DNA from: Candidatus Gastranaerophilales bacterium | GTDB taxonomy: Bacteria; Cyanobacteriota; Vampirovibrionia; Gastranaerophilales; Gastranaerophilaceae | Length of the DNA stretch: 64,000 nt | NCBI GenBank assembly: GCA_910587375.1 | Contig: CAJULR010000009.1 | Span: 96,372-160,371, forward strand | Direction of reading: 5' to 3' | In this document: piece after piece, positions 15,897 through 24,575 of the stretch | Layout: each line of letters begins with the position of its first letter | Numbering within the stretch: position 1 is the first letter of the stretch | The notes under the pieces: generated by a model | What the model saw: only the letters and a program-made list of their open reading frames with translations | What the model was told of the DNA's origin: nothing | The model's database searches: none | Made by a program: the position numbers and the translations under genes

Positions 15897-18800
15897 ATGA
15901 AAAAGAAAACAAAACAGAAAGTTATATTATCTGCGGCCTTAGCCCTTTTGTTATGGGGGGGGGTCGGTGAAAATTCGGCTTTTGCTGCGTATAAAGACCC
16001 GGGAACATATAAAACCACGGTAGATGGCAACGGCACAGGCGAAAAAAGAATGACCTCCACCGGCGGGTCATACAATTCTTATCATTTTTTCAACATAAAA
16101 CAAAACCAAAGCGACCTTATAAAAGGCGGCGCTTTTTATCTCAATAGCGAAGGGTATAATTCATTCAGCTTTAGAAACTCTCTTCTTGAAGAAAACCATG
16201 GAAGCATTGGTGGCGCAATGTACATTGGTAATGCGGCTATGGGTGCGGTTCTCAATAATACAGGATTTTTCTCAAACACTGCAGATACTGACGCCGGAGC
16301 CTTGTATACTTTAAGTTCAATAGATATATCAAACATCCGTTTTGAAAATAACCGCGCCATTTCAGGCAGGGGCGGAGCCATATATTTTGCTCCGGATGGA
16401 AATGACATAGTGGGTATGTCGATGATTACAAATAGCGATTTTATTAATAATTCATCCGGGAAAGAAGGCGGCGCTATTTATGTGAACGACACGACATCCG
16501 GTGCTGAATTATATTTAAAATATAATGATAACCAAACTCACTATATGACGGGAAATGTTCAAAACACAGACGGTACAAACGGTGCGCAAAGTTCGAACGC
16601 TATTTTTATTGAAGAAGGCAATGTAAGATTTCTTACATCAGGCAAAGACAGCAAAGTTGTTATCGACGGTTCTATTGAGGGAAACCCTGATAAAATAAAC
16701 AAAGCAAGGCTTGAATATACTACAAGTAATGACGGCACTGTTGTTTTTAACGGCGAAATTAAAAATTTAACCTTTACACATGACGCAGGTACTTTGCTTT
16801 TAAACCATGGGGATAAAATCCCGGATGGCGTTCCTATTTTCAATAATGTTGATTTGTTAATAAAGCCCGGACAAGGAAGCTGGCAGGGTGATTCAGATTT
16901 AAGATTTGACCTTGCAAACGGCAAACTTGATACACTTATAATAAGAAATCTTACAGTTCTTGAACCAAAAGATGATAGAAAAATGGTCATTGCGCTTGAT
17001 GTGGATTTAAACCAGGGAAAAAGCGATTTCTTTAACGTGACAGGAAGCACAACGGGCACCTTAAAATTTGATACTGACCATTTTGAATTAAACATTTTGG
17101 ACACAGGCGACGCTGACAGTTTTCAAATGTTTAACGGTGTGCCTTCCGATTTTCTGACAGGCGAACTTGTTCAAATTACCGATAACGGTACATATATATT
17201 AAAAGCGGGCGAAAACGGCCTTATAAACGTTACAAAAGAAGATGAAAGCGGGCTTTATGAGGCGGTTATAAGCGATAAGCCCATAAGAGAATATGTTGCG
17301 TCAAATAATATTAAAATTTCAAAAAATTTATTGCCCCTTGGCGGAGAGTCTTTAACCGTTAATATGAAAGGCTACAGCCTGAATGGTTCTAAACTTCAAG
17401 GTATTACCGTAAATGAAGGGCAAAGGCTTGAAATTAAAAACGCGGGCGGAAACGACGGCTCAGTGCACAATTTCAGCACAAAAGGAAATGGTGCAGTTGT
17501 AAACAACGTTGGCGGGGCTGTTACCGTAACAGATTCTACAATTTCAAACAACGCAACGGACGGCAAGGGTGGCGCTATATATTCAAAAGGCGGAACAGTA
17601 ACTTTAAATGCCAGCACAAAAAATGTTGTATTTAAAGAAAACTATCACCAATTGGCGCCACAGCCTGTAAACCCTGATGAAGCAGGCAATACAAAAGCGG
17701 CCGCAGGGGTTAAAAACGATATTTATTTAGAACAGGCCACGCTTAATGTTAACGGCTCAAACAATACCGTAATTGAAAGCGGAATTGCAGGGGATGGCAC
17801 CATTGTTAAAAATGACGCAGGAACATTGAAACTTGCAGGCGATAACAGCGCATATACAGGCGATGTTCAATATAAAGGCGGTGCGGTTGAGCTTCAAAGC
17901 GGCGCAAAATATTTCAGCGCACAAAACACAACGTTTTCAAACAACGCAAAATTAAACCTTGTGAACGGAAGCACTGACGACAGAATTAATTTTGGTAATT
18001 TAACCTTGGAAAGTGACGCTAAAATTGATATTGACGCAAACTTTGCAAAAGGAACAAGTGATAAAATTGGTGCTGAAAGTGTTTCAGGAAGCGGCAAGGT
18101 TGTGATTGATAATGTTAATATTATTGACCCTGCAACAAAAGCCAATGCGGAATTTTCCGTAATTACACTTGATGAAAACGGCGATAGTGCGCTTTTGGGC
18201 AAGGTTGAAATGGCGGGCGGAAACTCAAACGTGGCTTATAGCCCGATTTATAAATATAAAACAGAGTTTAACCCGGACACAGGCGTTATATCTATGTCAG
18301 GCGGCGGCAAGACAAGCAAAGGATACAACCCGGCCGTGCTTGCGTCCCCTGTTGCAACGCTTATTGGTGGATATTTAACCCAATTAAATTCATATGATAT
18401 GGCGTTTAATAATACTGATTCATATATGCTTTTGACCGAAAAGGAAAGGCGGGCGCTGAAGTATGGAAATAAATATGCCTTGCTTGAAGGCAGCAAAACG
18501 CGCAATACCTTTATAACGCCATATGATGATGGGAACACCTGGTTTAAGCCATATTCAAACTTTGAAAGAGTAAGGCTTCAAAGAGGGCCAAGGGTTACAA
18601 ATATGTCATACGGCTCATTCTTCGGGCATGACAGCAAAATGAAAACAATTTCAGAAACGGCACAATCTATGTGGTCTGTTTATGGCGGCTACAACGGAAG
18701 CCACCAAAGATACAGCGGCCAAGGCATATACCAAAACGGCGGTATGTTGGGTGCTACACGCGTTGTATATAAAAGAAACGGCTATATTGGAACAACCGTG

Positions 18801-19292
18801 AATGCCGGCGCAAACGCTGCAAAGGCAAACACCGGCTATGGCGATGAAGATTTTGCAATGTTTATGGCAGGTGTTGCAATGAAAATGGGCTATAACGGCG
18901 AATTTTTCGACAGCAGAATCACAATCCAGCCAAACTATATGATGTCATACAGCTTTGTTAACGCATTTGATTACACAAACTCTGCCGGTGTAAGATTGCA
19001 AACTAAGCCGCTTAACGCTATTCAATTCAGGCCCGGTTTAAGAATAGTTGGGAACTGTCCGAAAGGCTGGAGGCCGTATGTTAGCGCTTCAATTGTTTGG
19101 AACGTTTTGGATGAGGCAGCGTTCAAGGCAAACGATGTGTCTTTGCCCGAATTAAGCATTAAACCATATGTAAATTATGGTATTGGGTTCCAAAAAAGCG
19201 GCGAAAGGCTTGGAGGATTCTTTGAAACAATGTTAAGATCCGGCGGAAGGGAAGGCATTTCGCTTCAAGCAGGCTTAAATATTGCAATGTAG
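15897..19292 (+). CDS. Autotransporter with Pmp-like GGA[IMF]/FxxN repeats
   Basis: 1131 residues with AAAAAGGAA ahead of the ATG. Signal peptide: KKKTKQK, hydrophobic stretch, cleavage near AFA-AY (about residue 30). The passenger has repeats like those of chlamydial polymorphic membrane proteins: GGAFYL, GGAMYIG, GALYTL, GGAIYFA, GGAIYVN and GGAIYSK alternating with FENN, FINN and FSNT units, a beta-helix pattern, followed by autotransporter-type GGAVELQSGA and SGGG linkers. The last ~260 residues are a beta-barrel translocator (alternating aromatic strands, for example YGGYNGSHQRYSGQG) ending ...SLQAGLNIAM; the terminal residue is Met rather than the usual aromatic. Predicted outer-membrane/surface adhesin or display protein. 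A good terminator follows. Confidence 0.9.
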   Translation: MKKKTKQKVILSAALALLLWGGVGENSAFAAYKDPGTYKTTVDGNGTGEKRMTSTGGSYNSYHFFNIKQNQSDLIKGGAFYLNSEGYNSFSFRNSLLEENHGSIGGAMYIGNAAMGAVLNNTGFFSNTADTDAGALYTLSSIDISNIRFENNRAISGRGGAIYFAPDGNDIVGMSMITNSDFINNSSGKEGGAIYVNDTTSGAELYLKYNDNQTHYMTGNVQNTDGTNGAQSSNAIFIEEGNVRFLTSGKDSKVVIDGSIEGNPDKINKARLEYTTSNDGTVVFNGEIKNLTFTHDAGTLLLNHGDKIPDGVPIFNNVDLLIKPGQGSWQGDSDLRFDLANGKLDTLIIRNLTVLEPKDDRKMVIALDVDLNQGKSDFFNVTGSTTGTLKFDTDHFELNILDTGDADSFQMFNGVPSDFLTGELVQITDNGTYILKAGENGLINVTKEDESGLYEAVISDKPIREYVASNNIKISKNLLPLGGESLTVNMKGYSLNGSKLQGITVNEGQRLEIKNAGGNDGSVHNFSTKGNGAVVNNVGGAVTVTDSTISNNATDGKGGAIYSKGGTVTLNASTKNVVFKENYHQLAPQPVNPDEAGNTKAAAGVKNDIYLEQATLNVNGSNNTVIESGIAGDGTIVKNDAGTLKLAGDNSAYTGDVQYKGGAVELQSGAKYFSAQNTTFSNNAKLNLVNGSTDDRINFGNLTLESDAKIDIDANFAKGTSDKIGAESVSGSGKVVIDNVNIIDPATKANAEFSVITLDENGDSALLGKVEMAGGNSNVAYSPIYKYKTEFNPDTGVISMSGGGKTSKGYNPAVLASPVATLIGGYLTQLNSYDMAFNNTDSYMLLTEKERRALKYGNKYALLEGSKTRNTFITPYDDGNTWFKPYSNFERVRLQRGPRVTNMSYGSFFGHDSKMKTISETAQSMWSVYGGYNGSHQRYSGQGIYQNGGMLGATRVVYKRNGYIGTTVNAGANAAKANTGYGDEDFAMFMAGVAMKMGYNGEFFDSRITIQPNYMMSYSFVNAFDYTNSAGVRLQTKPLNAIQFRPGLRIVGNCPKGWRPYVSASIVWNVLDEAAFKANDVSLPELSIKPYVNYGIGFQKSGERLGGFFETMLRSGGREGISLQAGLNIAM

Positions 19293-19316
19293 ACTTTTTA
19301 GTTTGCAGGATAAATT

Positions 19317-19349
19317 AAAACCGTCAGCGTATAGGCTCGACGGTTTTTT
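19317..19349 (+). terminator. Terminator of the autotransporter gene
   Basis: AAAACCGTC (19317-19325) pairs with GACGGTTTT (19339-19347), followed by T-run. Confidence 0.85.
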
Positions 19350-19413
19350 ATTGTTAAAGTCTATATGTTTATTAAGGCTTTATAAGGGCCTTGCATAGGT
19401 GTTGTACGGGTTT

Positions 19414-19929
19414 TTATGAACATCTGCTGCAGCAGGCGCTGTTGTTGAAATTTTCTCTGTTTTGCATACATTTTTCACATTTTGCCTGCATTTTTTTATT
19501 CTCTGAAAAATGTTTATAACTTTTCACCCACTTTGGCTCCTTGCAGGAACAATTTTCCATAAAGGTTAAAAACCGAACAAATTTCTCTAAAACATCCTCT
19601 GGCATTGAATATTCAATCTGTTTTGCGTTTGAATTGACTGCCTCTTTTTTAACCATTAAAACCTTTTCAAGAAAATTTGAAATCACCCTGTGGCGCTCCG
19701 TTTTTTCTTTTGCCTTTTTCTTTCCTTTGGCCGTCATTGTGATAATTCCGTAAGGAACATAGTTTATAAACTTCCTTTCTGCGAGGGTTTTTACGGCGTC
19801 TGATGTTGCAGGCCCGCCAATTTTTAAATAATTCGAAACATCTTTCACCCTTGCAGCCTTGTTTATGTTTGTAATTTCATAAATTGCAAGCAAATATTTT
19901 TCAAGGCTTTCCGTGAGTTCGTTTTTCAT
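19414..19929 (-). CDS. DtxR/MntR-family metal-dependent repressor with Cys-rich tail
   Basis: 171 residues. The N-terminal winged helix is clear: ESLEKYLLAIYEI...ARVKDVSNYLKIGGPATSDAVKTLAERKFI, then the dimerisation/metal domain with HRVISNFLEKVL. Such proteins sense Fe2+ or Mn2+ and repress uptake genes. Unusual is a C-terminal extension rich in Cys (CSCKEPKW, CEKCM, CCSRCS; 8 Cys in about 45 residues), which could bind metal or an Fe-S cluster. AGAGGGG precedes the ATG. The neighbours are divergent and do not reveal a target; no feoAB gene is in the window. Confidence 0.88.
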   Translation of the reverse strand: MKNELTESLEKYLLAIYEITNINKAARVKDVSNYLKIGGPATSDAVKTLAERKFINYVPYGIITMTAKGKKKAKEKTERHRVISNFLEKVLMVKKEAVNSNAKQIEYSMPEDVLEKFVRFLTFMENCSCKEPKWVKSYKHFSENKKMQAKCEKCMQNRENFNNSACCSRCS

Positions 19930-20065
19930 TGTAACCCCTCTTCTTTGCGCGTTTTTAGGTATGTCGAATATTTAAATCATACCATAAAAATTGCATAAGT
20001 CTTTAGTTTGAAATTAAAAGGGTGCTATAATAAATGCAATAAAAGCAATTGAGTGTCGGATAAAA

Positions 20066-20794
20066 ATGCAAAATAAGGATGAAAGATACAATAGAAATAT
20101 TCTTGTCCCGGAAGTTGGTGTTGAGGGACAGGAAAAGCTTTCGGGCGCAAGGGTTTTAATCTGCGGTGCGGGCGGCCTTGGCTCCACTGTAATTGCAAAC
20201 CTTGCCTCCCTTGGGGTGGGCAGTATCGGAATTGTTGATAATGATTTATTGGAATTGTCAAACCTGAATCGTCAGTATATTCATAATCTTTCCCGCCTGA
20301 AGACCCCAAAGGTGGATTCTGCAAAGGCCTGGGTACAAAATTATAACAGGGATATTCGGGTTGAAGCCTTTAAAATGAGGCTGAATGAGAGAAATTATTC
20401 TGAAATTGTTGAAAGATATGATATTATTGCAGATTGTTTTGATAGTTTTGAATCAAAATTTTTGTTAAATGATATTGCACTTAAAACGGGAAAACCTTTG
20501 GTGCATGGGGGTGTTTGCGAATTTAGGGGGCAGGTGATGACAATTGTTCCTAAAAAAAGTGCTTGTCTAAAATGTGTTATGCCGGATACGGACGCAGAAA
20601 ATTATGTTCCAAAAGGGGTTGTGTCCCCCACTGTGTCTTTAATAGCTTCAATTCAGAGCATGGAAATTTTAAAACTTATTTTGAATATGGACGATAAGCT
20701 TTTAGTAAATAAAATTCTTGCAGTTGACGCCTTAAAGATGAGTTTTAAAACCCTTGAAGTGCAGGCAAACCCGAAATGTGAATGTGCAAAATAG
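20066..20794 (+). CDS. ThiF/MoeB/HesA-family E1-like adenylyltransferase
   Basis: 242 residues. It activates the C-terminus of a ubiquitin-like sulfur carrier (ThiS or MoaD) by adenylation. Seen: ERYNRNILVPEVG at the N-terminus, the ATP-binding GAGGLGSTVIANLASLGVG, DNDLLELSNLNRQ, DCFDSFESKFLLND, and zinc ligands CLKC (mid) plus CEC near the C-terminus. It lacks a rhodanese domain, so it is the short ThiF/MoeB/HesA form. Neither thiS nor moaD is nearby, so the pathway (thiamine or molybdopterin) is open. TATAAT at 20033-20038 could be its promoter. Confidence 0.87.
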   Translation: MQNKDERYNRNILVPEVGVEGQEKLSGARVLICGAGGLGSTVIANLASLGVGSIGIVDNDLLELSNLNRQYIHNLSRLKTPKVDSAKAWVQNYNRDIRVEAFKMRLNERNYSEIVERYDIIADCFDSFESKFLLNDIALKTGKPLVHGGVCEFRGQVMTIVPKKSACLKCVMPDTDAENYVPKGVVSPTVSLIASIQSMEILKLILNMDDKLLVNKILAVDALKMSFKTLEVQANPKCECAK

Positions 20795-20800
20795 CCAAAG

Positions 20801-21442
20801 CTATTTTGTTTTTTCTGTGGTTTCAATATATTCTTTATTTTGCGCCTGCATAAAAATAATTGCCATTAAAGAAACATAGAAAAGCGTTTCTGCCATCTCT
20901 TCATACATTTCAACGCCAACTTCTTCGCCAATTACGCCAAAAATTATTCCTATGATTGCAAAAACCCAGGCGTATATTGTAACTTTTGCATGAAGCAGGT
21001 AGTTCCAAAAAATCTTGTAAGATTTTGAAAGGATGAAATAAAGGCCGGAGCATGCCATAAAAAGCCCGTATAGAGGGTGTGCCAAATATCCGTAGGGGAT
21101 TTGTTTCCAGCTGTAAAATGCGTTTGTGCCTGCGCCTGGAATTAAGAAAAATACGGTTCTTCCACAGTTTATCTCGCGCAAGAAAAGGATAATCATAACA
21201 AGCGCCATAGAATAGAAAAATGGTTTATCGCATTTTGCCTTAACGCAAAAAATGAATGTGAATAATATTACAACAAGCTGAAAATTTTCAATCAGAGAGT
21301 TTTCATAGGCATAGTGCGCAGGAAGCCATTTTATAAAAATCGGTGTTAAAAGAAGTATTATAAAAGGCGCTAAAAGGATTGGGTAAAATTTAAAGTCTAT
21401 TCTTTCTTTCAGCTCATTGAAAAAATTTTTAATGTGCTCCAT
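20801..21442 (-). CDS. Six-TM inner-membrane protein, function unknown
   Basis: 213 residues from ATG 21442, preceded by AAGGAGAG; an upstream in-frame extension has no ribosome site. Six hydrophobic segments. Conserved-looking polar residues lie inside membrane segments: ENSLIENFQ and FLREINCGRTVF. These recall the FxEEISWGQR-type motif of uncharacterised membrane proteins of other bacteria, which is only a resemblance. Converges on the ThiF gene and is divergent from the radical SAM gene. Confidence 0.7.
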   Translation of the reverse strand: MEHIKNFFNELKERIDFKFYPILLAPFIILLLTPIFIKWLPAHYAYENSLIENFQLVVILFTFIFCVKAKCDKPFFYSMALVMIILFLREINCGRTVFFLIPGAGTNAFYSWKQIPYGYLAHPLYGLFMACSGLYFILSKSYKIFWNYLLHAKVTIYAWVFAIIGIIFGVIGEEVGVEMYEEMAETLFYVSLMAIIFMQAQNKEYIETTEKTK

Positions 21443-21494
21443 AAAAACTCTCCTTTTAAACTCTAAAATTATTTTTAAGTATAATATAAAAACA

Positions 21495-22964
21495 ATGAAT
21501 AAAAAAGATTTTAAATGTCTTCTTGTGCACACGCCGCAGTTTTATAAAGAACCTGACGGCAAGCTTTGTTCAACCGTGAATTTTTGCGCTATGGGGCTTT
21601 ATTCCCTTGCAGGCGAGGTTGAAAAAGAGGGTTTTGGTGCAAAAATTTTACATCTTGGTGTGGAAAAATATTTAAACCCTGAATTTTCTCTTGCAGATTA
21701 TGTTAAAAGAAATGGTGTGAAATTTGTTGCCTTTTCTTTGCATTGGCACCCGCAAAGCTATAGCGTTATTGAGGAAGCAAGAAACCTAAAGGCGGCATGT
21801 CCAAAGGTTTTTATTGCCCTTGGCGGGTTTAGCGCTTCTTATTTTTCTTGTGAAATTTTGAAAGAATTTCCTTTTATTGATGTAATTATACAAGGAGAGG
21901 GCGAAGGGCCAATAAGAGAACTTACAAGGGCTGTGTATGAAAATTTATGTGCTGCTGAAAATTCATGCGCTGCTTCTTTGGATATGGGGAAAGCCGGGGC
22001 AGCGGAATATGATTTTTCAAGGGTTCAAAATTTAGCCTGGAGGTGTTGCAACAAAATTGTTCTAAACCCTAAGACCTATGTTTCAAGCGGCAAGGAACTT
22101 GATGCTTTTGAATTTTTTAACATAAAAAGGATGGAAAATTTTGAACATTATGCAAAAATTCCCTTTGTTCTAAACTATTCAAAGGCGGGGGATTTAAGCA
22201 GGGCTGAATTAAATAATCCAATGACAAGCCAGGGGGTTTGCCTTGGGCGCGGGTGTTTTGGGAATTGTACATGGTGTGGTGGCGGGTATCGCGCGATGAA
22301 AACCGTTACAGGAAGGGATTTTCTTTCATTTAGAAGCCCTGAAGCTGTTATTGATGAAATTAAAATGTTGAAAAAAGATTGTAATATCGAGGTTTTCAGG
22401 TTTGCATTTGACCCAAACCCAAAAGACAGAAGACATTTGATGGATTTAATGCAGAAATTGGAAAAGGAATTTAGCGGAAATTTAACTGCAGCTTTTACCG
22501 TGTTTTCCTTGCCTGACAAGGATTTTCTTGAGCAATACTCGAAAACTTTTTCAAAAAATTCAATAATTTCAATAAGCCCCGAATTTCAAAATGAGGCGCT
22601 AAGGCGCCGCCACAAGGCCTTTTATTTTTCAAACAAGGAGCTTGAAGAATCTCTTAAATTGATGGATGAGCTTCAAATAACATCTGAGCTTTATTTTTCA
22701 ATAATTCCCGGTGTTAGCGCAGAAGAAAACGAGAAATCAAAGGTTTATGGCGAATTTTTAAAAAAAAAATTTGAATTTGTAAAAGAATTTTTTATAATTC
22801 CGATTGTATTTGAACCTGCTTCCCCTTGGACGCTTTGCCCTGAAAGGTATGGGCTTTGCATGGATGAAGGCGAAGGGGATATTAAGGATTTTAACGGGGT
22901 GCTTGTGCCTGAAAAATTTATGGATTATTATAACGATACGAAAAAAAGTATGAGAGTGTCGTAA
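21495..22964 (+). CDS. B12-binding-domain radical SAM protein
   Basis: 489 residues from ATG 21495; TATAAT (21480-21485) is 9 nt upstream, so the leader is at most a few nt. Residues about 15-150 form a cobalamin-binding-type Rossmann domain (FVAFSLHWHPQSYSVIEEA, ALGGFSASYFS, FIDVIIQGEGEGPI). The radical SAM domain has CFGNCTWC with Cys at 254, 258 and 261, the C-x3-C-x2-C cluster motif. A C-terminal region of ~140 residues is of unknown role. Such enzymes do radical methylations, ring formations or other unusual steps. The only downstream partner is an ATP-grasp gene 54 bp away, suggesting a two-gene biosynthetic unit. Substrate unknown. Confidence 0.85.
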   Translation: MNKKDFKCLLVHTPQFYKEPDGKLCSTVNFCAMGLYSLAGEVEKEGFGAKILHLGVEKYLNPEFSLADYVKRNGVKFVAFSLHWHPQSYSVIEEARNLKAACPKVFIALGGFSASYFSCEILKEFPFIDVIIQGEGEGPIRELTRAVYENLCAAENSCAASLDMGKAGAAEYDFSRVQNLAWRCCNKIVLNPKTYVSSGKELDAFEFFNIKRMENFEHYAKIPFVLNYSKAGDLSRAELNNPMTSQGVCLGRGCFGNCTWCGGGYRAMKTVTGRDFLSFRSPEAVIDEIKMLKKDCNIEVFRFAFDPNPKDRRHLMDLMQKLEKEFSGNLTAAFTVFSLPDKDFLEQYSKTFSKNSIISISPEFQNEALRRRHKAFYFSNKELEESLKLMDELQITSELYFSIIPGVSAEENEKSKVYGEFLKKKFEFVKEFFIIPIVFEPASPWTLCPERYGLCMDEGEGDIKDFNGVLVPEKFMDYYNDTKKSMRVS

Positions 22965-23018
22965 AGTTTTGAAAATTTTGCGAGAGAGTAGTTTAGAATT
23001 TAGGCAGGGAGTTTAATT

Positions 23019-24296
23019 TTGTTTATTTTAGAAGAACCTTATGTTTCAAGCCTTTTGCTTAAAACCCTTGAAAAACACAGAGAGGAAGCGGGTTTTGAAG
23101 TTTTAGAAAATGAATTTATAAAAAACGCGGGCAAGGGGTATGCGCTAAATCTTCTTAAAAAAGAAGATTTCAAGGGGCTTAGCGAAGAATTATTCAGCAA
23201 AACAAAATTTTATTCAAACTCTGAAAATTCGATTAATTTAGTCTTAGAAAGTTTTCCAAATTCAAGCCTTGCGTGCCTTATAAACCTTTGCAAGGATAAA
23301 TGTGCCTTCAGAAAGGCTCTAGAGCCCATATATCCAAATTTTTTGTTTAAAGAAGTATCTGTTGAAGAATTGGACAAAGTTGATTATGAAAGTATCGGAA
23401 AGGCTTTTATAATAAAGCCTTCAGTTGGTTTTTTAAGCCTTGGGGTGCACAAAGTGCGCTCAGAAGCCGAATTTGAAGATGTAAAAAAGCAAATTAAGGC
23501 TGAAATTGATGAAATTTCAAAGCTTTTTCCAAAAAGCGTGCTCAACATTTCAAAGTTTATAATTGAGGAAATAATTGAGGGCGAAGAATTTGCAGTTGAT
23601 GTTTATTATGACGCCGCAGGCGCACCAAATATTTTAAACATCCTAAAACATCCGTTTTTAGACGGGGATGATGTAAGCGACAGGGCGTATATCACGTCAT
23701 ATTCTATAATTGAAGAGAATTTGGAATGTTTTGAAGAAGTTTTAATCAAAATCGGCAAAACCCTTAAAATAAAAAACTTTCCAATGCATATTGAGCTCAT
23801 ATCAAAGCCTGTAGCGGACAATGGGGGCGGCGTAAGCGGCAAAGAGGTTGTTCCTGTTGAAATTAACCCAATGCGCTTTGCGGGCTGGTGTACAACGGAT
23901 TTAGCATATTTTGCGTATGGCATAAATGTTTATGAATATTTTGCGCAAGGTAAAAAACCCAATTGGAAGGCGATTTTAGGGGATTATAAGAGCGCTTTTG
24001 CAAAAAATGTCTGCACGGATAAAGGCGGGCCGGAGCTTGTTTTTTCCGGTAAAAAAGATAAAATCTTTTATTTTGCAATTGCAGAAAGGCCAAAAACCCT
24101 GACTGACTCTGCGGCGGCTAAAAATCAGAGTTTTAATTATGAAGCTTTGTATCAAAATTTTTCAAACATTTTAGAAAAAAGAGAAATTGATTACACTGAA
24201 AAGCCTGTCTGTGCAATACTCTTTGGAAGTGCGGACAGTATGGATGAAATAAATAAAATTTTAAAACTTGATATGAAAAGTTTTGTAAAGAGTTAA
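23019..24296 (+). CDS. ATP-grasp ligase-like protein
   Basis: 425 residues from a TTG start at 23019 with GGGAG 8 nt upstream. The ATP-grasp fold is visible as AFIIKPSVGFLSLGVHKV (phosphate-binding strand), FIIEEIIEGEEFAVDVYYD, and the metal-binding VEINPMRFAGWCTTDLAYFAYG. These enzymes join a carboxylate to an amine or thiol through an acyl-phosphate. The N-terminal ~110 residues do not match a common ligase. It follows the radical SAM gene at 54 bp and is probably co-transcribed. Alternatives include an amino-acid ligase or a peptide-modifying (RiPP-type) enzyme; no precursor peptide is evident. Confidence 0.82.
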   Translation: MFILEEPYVSSLLLKTLEKHREEAGFEVLENEFIKNAGKGYALNLLKKEDFKGLSEELFSKTKFYSNSENSINLVLESFPNSSLACLINLCKDKCAFRKALEPIYPNFLFKEVSVEELDKVDYESIGKAFIIKPSVGFLSLGVHKVRSEAEFEDVKKQIKAEIDEISKLFPKSVLNISKFIIEEIIEGEEFAVDVYYDAAGAPNILNILKHPFLDGDDVSDRAYITSYSIIEENLECFEEVLIKIGKTLKIKNFPMHIELISKPVADNGGGVSGKEVVPVEINPMRFAGWCTTDLAYFAYGINVYEYFAQGKKPNWKAILGDYKSAFAKNVCTDKGGPELVFSGKKDKIFYFAIAERPKTLTDSAAAKNQSFNYEALYQNFSNILEKREIDYTEKPVCAILFGSADSMDEINKILKLDMKSFVKS

Positions 24297-24398
24297 TTTA
24301 AGTGTATGAAACACACGACAGCCGGCTTTCGAAGAAAATAAATAATTTATAAGCACTATATTTTTAATCTGAATATTTTCATGCCCAAAATTTTTTGA

Positions 24399-24560
24399 TA
24401 GAATATAAAAAATGCACAATGGAGGAAAGAAAAGGGTGAAATTCCCTCGCTGGTCCGCAGCCGTATAGCCGGAATGCTCCGTTTGTGGTGATTTTACTTG
24501 TGATACTACCTCGAGACAGGAATTTAAGCTTTTACCAGCCATTTTTCTGCCTTTTTGAGA
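24399..24560 (+). promoter_or_regulatory. Cobalamin-type riboswitch upstream of nrdD, with promoter
   Basis: TTTCAT (24377-24382), 16-nt spacer and TAGAAT (24399-24404) place a transcript start near 24411. The leader then contains GGGTGAAATTCCCTCGCTGG (24434 onward) and GTCCGCAGCCGTATAGCCGG, which match the conserved core of cobalamin riboswitches (GGTGAAAnTCC..., CCGCxGCxGT), and ACCTCGAGACAGG before the ribosome site. The 3' part can fold to hide the AAGGAG at 24565, but I have not computed the fold. Placement before a B12-independent reductase is known from other bacteria that also have B12-dependent NrdJ. Confidence 0.72.
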
Positions 24561-24575
24561 AAAAAAGGAGTCAAA

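Noticed and set aside
16559..17104. 181-codon minus-strand frame
   Set aside because: Antisense of the autotransporter passenger; no ribosome site or family.
23019..24296. Idea that the ATP-grasp/radical SAM pair is a lanthipeptide-type cluster
   Set aside because: No precursor peptide, LanM or transporter is present.
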